Positions 14,892 through 18,639 of a DNA stretch of 18,639 bases are shown piece after piece. Under the pieces are notes generated by a model. It ran no database searches. It was not told the origin of the DNA and saw nothing but the letters and a program-made list of their open reading frames with translations. The stretch lies in contig QMQV01000022.1 in NCBI GenBank assembly GCA_003649085.1, positions 1 through 18,639 on the forward strand. The letters run 5' to 3'. The translations under genes were made by a program, and so were the position numbers. The stretch comes from Thermoproteota archaeon (GTDB lineage Archaea; Thermoproteota; Methanomethylicia; Methanomethylicales; B66-G16). Numbering within the stretch: the stretch's first letter is position 1; the number at the start of each line of letters is the position of its first letter.

Positions 14892-14912
14892 CAAAGAAAA
14901 CTTGAGCTTCTT

Positions 14913-14921
14913 GATAATAAA
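14913..14921 (-). promoter_or_regulatory. TATA element of the RHH-PurM gene
   Basis: TTTATTATC on the minus strand, centred 26 bases from ATG 14891. The spacing predicts a leaderless transcript starting at the ATG. Just upstream is GTCACC, and further out is the end of the sugar kinase gene. Confidence 0.45.
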
Positions 14922-14940
14922 GGTGACGCAACAAATGTAA

Positions 14941-15906
14941 CTAAAGTATGTTAGCTAAAACCTCAAAGCCCCTTGACCTCAGGAAGTCTTTAAGCTGAGG
15001 TAGATCAGGTAAACCGCTTCTCGCTCCTAACTTTGTGCACTTAATTGCTGCAAGAGCGTTGCCGATAATGGCGGATTCCCTGAAACTAAGGTTTCTTAGC
15101 AATCCGTAAAGTAAACCAGCGTTGAAAGCGTCTCCTGCGCCAGTCGTGTCTACAACGTCTACTTTAAAGGCTGCCACCTCTTCGACAACATCATTATAGC
15201 AAATCACGCAGCCTTTCTCACCCATAGTTAAAGCCATGTGAGCTGATTGGTTTAGCTTACGAAGCTCTTTTATCGCTTCATTGATAGATGGGCAATTGGC
15301 AATAGCTAAGGCAATTAAGTGATTTGTTGAAAACATATCAGATAACGTTAAGAGCTCCATAAAATCTTGTTCAGAGCCTTTTAGAACCTCTTCATATAGG
15401 CTTGGTGGTGCAGCTGGACTAAAGAACACTTTAACGCCAAACTTCTTAACTTCCTTAACTACATGTAGGATAGTCTCAAGTGGTATACCATCGGTAATAA
15501 GATATGAAGTTGATTTAACGTATTCGAGGTCAATATCTTCGGGTTTAAGCTTTAAAACAGCACCTAGAAACACCGTAAAGCTTCTTTCACCACGTTCATC
15601 AACAGCAACTACCACAGCTTCGGTTTTATCTCCTTTTAGAAGCTGTACTTTGCTGAAATCTACACCATCTCTTAAAAAAGCAGCAAGAAGTTTTCTAGCC
15701 CATAGATCATCTCCAAACTTACCTATGTAACCTACGTTTACGCCAAGTCTAGCTAGTCCAGACAACGTATTCCCTACAATTCCTCCAGCAGATAACATGA
15801 AACTAGATGCTAAGAGTACATCTTTAACAGATGTCTTCAATGTCTTAAAGACAAAATCCAAGGCACACGTACCTATACCAACGACCTTAACCAAACTACT
15901 TTTCAC
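14941..15906 (-). CDS. PfkB/ribokinase family carbohydrate kinase
   Basis: ATP-dependent sugar or nucleoside kinase. The 321 residues show the substrate-side glycines SAGGIVGNTLSGLARLG at 39-55 (first PfkB signature), GKFGDDLWARKL at 62-73, and the second signature DTTGAGDAFNAGLLYGLL at 253-270, where D259 is the catalytic base and GAG forms the anion hole. Length is usual for the family. The sugar cannot be deduced; candidates in archaea include ribose, adenosine/nucleosides, fructose or 2-keto-3-deoxygluconate. GTG 15906 is the first in-frame start and has no ribosome binding site; TATA-like AGTTTAA near 15936 would make it nearly leaderless. The next gene downstream on the strand is the RHH-PurM gene, 49 bases away; the next gene upstream diverges. 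Confidence 0.9.
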   Translation of the reverse strand: MKSSLVKVVGIGTCALDFVFKTLKTSVKDVLLASSFMLSAGGIVGNTLSGLARLGVNVGYIGKFGDDLWARKLLAAFLRDGVDFSKVQLLKGDKTEAVVVAVDERGERSFTVFLGAVLKLKPEDIDLEYVKSTSYLITDGIPLETILHVVKEVKKFGVKVFFSPAAPPSLYEEVLKGSEQDFMELLTLSDMFSTNHLIALAIANCPSINEAIKELRKLNQSAHMALTMGEKGCVICYNDVVEEVAAFKVDVVDTTGAGDAFNAGLLYGLLRNLSFRESAIIGNALAAIKCTKLGARSGLPDLPQLKDFLRSRGFEVLANIL

Positions 15907-16027
15907 CGCAAATTCTTAAGAAAACTTTTCAGACCATTAAACTTGACGAGCAACTAGCGTAAAAATAAACTTGGGAGCAAAGGCTTTATCTCTTAACTTA
16001 AACTTCTTTAGCTTAACGGTGTGACTC
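15907..16027. promoter_or_regulatory. Divergent promoter region, sugar kinase / oxidoreductase
   Basis: The 121 bases hold A/T-rich TATA-like blocks for both directions: near 15936 for the minus-strand kinase and near 15994-16003 (TTAACTTAAAC) for the plus-strand oxidoreductase. GGTGTGA at 16019-16025 is the ribosome binding site of the TTG at 16028. No repeat or operator symmetry was recognised. Confidence 0.4.
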
Positions 16028-16930
16028 TTGATCAGAGTTGGCGTTGCTGGCGTAGGAGTAATGGGAAAAAATCACGCAAGAGTCTACTCAAAAATTGAAA
16101 ACTGTCAACTTGTTGGCGTTGCTGACATAGACTTTGATAAGGCTAAGGAAATCGCACAGCTATATGGAGCACAAGCATATAGAAACTATGAAGAGCTTTT
16201 AGGCAAAGTTGATGCTGTAAGCATAGCTTTACCAACAAGTCTACATAAGGAAGCTGCTTTAAAATTCATTGAAAGAGGAGTCCACTGCTTAGTTGAAAAG
16301 CCAATAGCACCTAGCTTGGAAGACGCCAAGGAAATGGTAGAAGCCGCTGAGAAACATCGTGTTAAGCTTATGGTAGGTCATATAGAGAGGTTTAATCCAG
16401 CTGTTAGAAAACTTAAGGAAATCGTAGACTCAGGTAAGTTAGGTAAGCTATTGTTGTTATCTGCTAGAAGAGTAGGCCCATTTGCACCGAGGGTGGTAGA
16501 CGTTGGGATCATCGTGGATTTAGCAACTCACGACATCGACGTTGCTAGGTACTTAACAGGAAAGGAGCCCGTAAAAGTGTACTCTAAATATGGCAGCATT
16601 AAGCACCCAAAAGAAGATCACGCTATATTGTTGCTTGACTTCGGCGATGTTGCGGCGAGCATCGAAGTTAACTGGTTTACACCACACAAAGTAAGGACTC
16701 TGGTGGCTACGGGTACGGAGGCTATAGCCTATCTGAACTACATCGAGCAGGAACTTGAAGTATATAATGCTGAGTGGAGGATGATACCTAAAATTGAGAA
16801 GTGTGAGCCATTGGAAATTGAGTTAAGACACTTTATTGAGTGTGTAGAAAAAGACTTAAGACCACTAGTAGATGGCTATGAGGGGCTAAAGACTCTTGAA
16901 GTTGCACTTAAAAGTCTAAGTCCAGTGTAG
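16028..16930 (+). CDS. Gfo/Idh/MocA family NAD(P)-dependent sugar oxidoreductase
   Basis: Oxidises a hydroxyl of a sugar or nucleotide sugar with NAD(P)+. The N-terminal Rossmann domain has GVAGVGVMGKNHARVY (GxGxMG at 8-13), then the active-site EKP (90-92) in LVEKPIAPSLEDA. The C-terminal sheet domain includes GHIERFNPAVRKLKEIV and DLATHDIDVARYLTG, where the D/H pair around 164-168 is in the place of the catalytic Asp/His. Its 300 residues and the HIERFNP segment are closest in style to UDP-N-acetylglucosamine 3-dehydrogenase, used for UDP-GlcNAc derivatives of surface glycans, but this is a family-level inference. TTG 16028 has GGTGTGA just upstream. The primase-like gene starts 4 bases after its stop, so they are probably co-transcribed. 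Confidence 0.88.
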   Translation: MIRVGVAGVGVMGKNHARVYSKIENCQLVGVADIDFDKAKEIAQLYGAQAYRNYEELLGKVDAVSIALPTSLHKEAALKFIERGVHCLVEKPIAPSLEDAKEMVEAAEKHRVKLMVGHIERFNPAVRKLKEIVDSGKLGKLLLLSARRVGPFAPRVVDVGIIVDLATHDIDVARYLTGKEPVKVYSKYGSIKHPKEDHAILLLDFGDVAASIEVNWFTPHKVRTLVATGTEAIAYLNYIEQELEVYNAEWRMIPKIEKCEPLEIELRHFIECVEKDLRPLVDGYEGLKTLEVALKSLSPV

Positions 16931-16934
16931 TATT

Positions 16935-17849
16935 ATGTTGCCCCACGAAGAGATTTATCGCCATTATGCGAGAGCTGATGTTAGAAGGGAGATCGTTAAG
17001 TTTGCAGCTAATAGATGGCTTGGAGTCTTATGCCTTAAAAGGGACAATAAGGGTAAACCCCTCTTTAAACGATATATAGACGGTAAGCCTCTCAAGGCAT
17101 TTTGCGAAGAAGATTTTTCAAAACTGCTTGAGCAGCTTAGTCGCATTAAGCCTAGAAGCTTCTATGCTTCAGCTAACGTATACGCATCGCTAGATAAGGT
17201 TGAGGACTTGACCTTAGAGAACGTGATAGCGTGTACCCCCACTTGGGATATAGACAACACTTTAGATAAGTGGAGAGCTACGATGGAAGTCGTCAAGGAA
17301 ATTGTTAGCTTCTTAGAGAGCAAAGGCGTTAAGAAGTCAGTTTACGTTAAGTGGTCTGGAGAAGGGTGTCACGTCCACTTACACGAAAAGGCTATTTCTC
17401 CTGAGCTCAGGACGAGGAAAAATCCCATGGACTTAGCGTTTGCCATTGTTGAATACGTTAACGCAAAGCTATCTGAGAAAATACATGAAATAGCCGCCAA
17501 GTATTCAGCTGATGAGCTTAAAGTTGAGAATAAAATCGATCCCCAAAGGCTCTTCACCTGCCCGTTGAGTCTACATAAGGAGCTTGATAAGGTCTGCGTA
17601 TGTATTGAGCTTAACAAGCTGGATTCCTTTACGCCTGAAGACGCTAATGTGAAAGGCTTCAAGCACTTTGATAAATGGCATGAAAGCTATGTGGAAGGGG
17701 AAGCTGATGGGTTGGCTGAAGAAGCATATGAAACAATAGGACCGTATCCATTGAGGACACTACACCGGAGGAGGAAAACAAAACCGCTAGATTTACAAAT
17801 AATGCAATGGAGAGCACTATTAGAAAAAGAATTTGGGGGAAGCCGTTAA
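16935..17849 (+). CDS. Archaeo-eukaryotic primase superfamily protein, PriS-like but non-canonical
   Basis: The 304-residue protein has the three primase-polymerase motifs. Motif I is WDIDNT with D105 and D107, the metal-binding pair. Motif II is SGEGCHVHLH at 141-150, the SxGxGxH nucleotide-binding motif. The motif III region is IDPQRLFTCPLSLH (D202, R205, SLH 212-214). This supports template-dependent nucleotidyl transfer. It differs from replicative PriS: shorter, no clear zinc-binding cysteine/histidine stem, and an N-terminus of the IYRHYARADVRREIVKFA type plus a conserved TPTWDID entry, which I associate with a separate archaeal PriS-related family. Function (repair, primase accessory or defence) is unknown. 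ATG 16935 is 4 bases after the oxidoreductase stop. It converges with the lectin-like gene, with 13 bases between the ends. Confidence 0.78.
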   Translation: MLPHEEIYRHYARADVRREIVKFAANRWLGVLCLKRDNKGKPLFKRYIDGKPLKAFCEEDFSKLLEQLSRIKPRSFYASANVYASLDKVEDLTLENVIACTPTWDIDNTLDKWRATMEVVKEIVSFLESKGVKKSVYVKWSGEGCHVHLHEKAISPELRTRKNPMDLAFAIVEYVNAKLSEKIHEIAAKYSADELKVENKIDPQRLFTCPLSLHKELDKVCVCIELNKLDSFTPEDANVKGFKHFDKWHESYVEGEADGLAEEAYETIGPYPLRTLHRRRKTKPLDLQIMQWRALLEKEFGGSR

Positions 17850-17862
17850 AGCCCCTCATAGA

Positions 17863-18639
17863 CTAAGAAAACGTTTCTTCTAGCCCCCACGACCCGTGAC
17901 TTGGTTCTGGGTCTATAAACTTCCTTAAGTGGTATTTCCCATCGTACTCTACGGCAAAGTAGCCTATGTCTTCATATGCATGATTAATATCCCACCAATC
18001 ATATGTTAAATCTTCCTCAACCCTTACACTAAAGCTTGTAGGCGAAAGGTTATTGCCTCTTAACCCTGCAGCATCGCCTCCATTATAGGTTTGCATCCAT
18101 GCCACTATATTTGGCTCTTGGCTATAACTTTGCCCAAAGTGAAAGGTCTTCCACCAATGTCTAACGTTGTTAACTACTTGCGCCTCGGATTTAGTAGATC
18201 CGTCTAGTTTGCTGACGTGTTGTTCTACCGCCAGCCAGCCTACTGTAACCACCGTGGTAGGAGGCGTGGTAACGCTGCCCTCAGGTTCAGGAGATGTCTG
18301 AAAACCTGAAACGTCGACGTTCCTAATTCTCGTATGCGCACAACCAGTATAGCTGAAATCTTGTATCTGGCTTAAGACTATGGGTGGTGATGAGAAGTTA
18401 TAACTAAAGTTCACGGTATTCCATCGATCATTAGCCACGTTGCCGTCACCAGCCAACCACTTATCTGTTTGGAAGATGCCTGCTTCAAGCTTAACTTCCC
18501 CAACAACGGTTTTCCAACTGCCGGGCGGCACTGCAATATACGTTACGTCCTCAGATGCGTGAATATCATCTCGATTGCTCGGCTCTTGCTGCCTAATCAT
18601 GAAGCTCGTCCTTGTGATGTCCTTTAACCTTATCCTCAA
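17863..18639 (-). CDS. Repeat protein with H-type-lectin-like domains, partial (5' end outside window)
   Basis: Only the C-terminal 258 residues are visible and the frame stays open to the window edge; the TTG there is probably internal. Three repeats of roughly 80-90 residues can be seen: the tail of one (residues 1-37, ending VTYIAVP), a second at about 50-139 (VNFSYNFSSPPIVLSQIQDF ... RIRNVDVSGFQ ... VGWLAVE) and a third at about 155-231 (FHFGQSYSQEPNIVAWMQTY ... SFSVRVEED ... IGYFAVE). The order 'F-x-x-x-pP-x-V', 'r-N-v-x-x-x-sF-x-v', 'iGyiAvE' matches H-type lectin modules, beta-sandwich sugar-binding domains of secreted proteins. No signal peptide or anchor is visible here. Sugar binding is inference. 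No enzymatic residues recognised. Confidence 0.72.
   Translation of the reverse strand: MRIRLKDITRTSFMIRQQEPSNRDDIHASEDVTYIAVPPGSWKTVVGEVKLEAGIFQTDKWLAGDGNVANDRWNTVNFSYNFSSPPIVLSQIQDFSYTGCAHTRIRNVDVSGFQTSPEPEGSVTTPPTTVVTVGWLAVEQHVSKLDGSTKSEAQVVNNVRHWWKTFHFGQSYSQEPNIVAWMQTYNGGDAAGLRGNNLSPTSFSVRVEEDLTYDWWDINHAYEDIGYFAVEYDGKYHLRKFIDPEPSHGSWGLEETFS

Noticed and set aside
1..18639. Search by eye for CRISPR repeats, insertion sequences, integrase or attachment sites at tRNA-Gln
   Set aside because: No regularly spaced direct repeats, transposase or integrase frames, or duplicated tRNA 3' end were seen.

Overview
The window comes from a hyperthermophilic archaeon, most likely of the Thermoproteota/TACK side. 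The evidence is a full-length single-chain reverse gyrase, a TFB transcription factor, the RNA polymerase subunit Rpo12, an archaeal aIF1/SUI1, archaeal TATA boxes about 26 bp before gene starts, GGTGA-type ribosome binding sites, frequent TTG/GTG starts and moderate-to-low GC. The sequence does not fix the class.

Layout. 1-2512 is mostly information processing: the 3' end of an agmatinase-family ureohydrolase, the 48-residue rpo12 gene (minus), SUI1 (plus), TFB (minus) and an orphan PqqD-like protein (plus). 2540-6752 carries three minus-strand genes for extracytoplasmic, membrane-anchored proteins: a heavily sequon-loaded beta-helix surface protein, a caspase/CHAT-like Cys-His protein and an Ig-like-domain protein. 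They are interrupted by a plus-strand isocitrate/isopropylmalate-type dehydrogenase, whose promoter appears to share a near-palindromic TATA box with the caspase-like gene. 6833-7509 is a decayed sfsA pseudogene with stops and frameshifts. A small four-helix membrane protein follows on the minus strand, then reverse gyrase (7918-11619).

11721-15906 is all minus strand: an Asp/Glu-racemase/maleate-isomerase family enzyme, tRNA-Gln(CTG) with encoded CCA, a MarC-family membrane protein, an ECF-transporter S component, a fusion of a ribbon-helix-helix DNA-binding domain to a PurM/AIR-synthase-like domain, and a PfkB sugar kinase. A divergent promoter region leads to a plus-strand pair: a Gfo/Idh/MocA oxidoreductase and a non-canonical archaeo-eukaryotic primase-like protein 4 bp behind it. 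The window closes with the 3' part of a minus-strand gene for a protein with H-type-lectin-like repeats.

How the genes fit together. Most are single transcription units with short leaders, so there is no large operon. Clusters with possible functional meaning are (i) the extracytoplasmic proteins at 2540-6752, (ii) the ECF S component beside the RHH-PurM fusion, a possible self-regulated salvage/transport unit for a small metabolite, and (iii) the oxidoreductase/primase-like pair. No CRISPR array, insertion sequence, prophage or origin was recognised. No gene-free stretch exceeds 300 bases once the sfsA pseudogene is counted.
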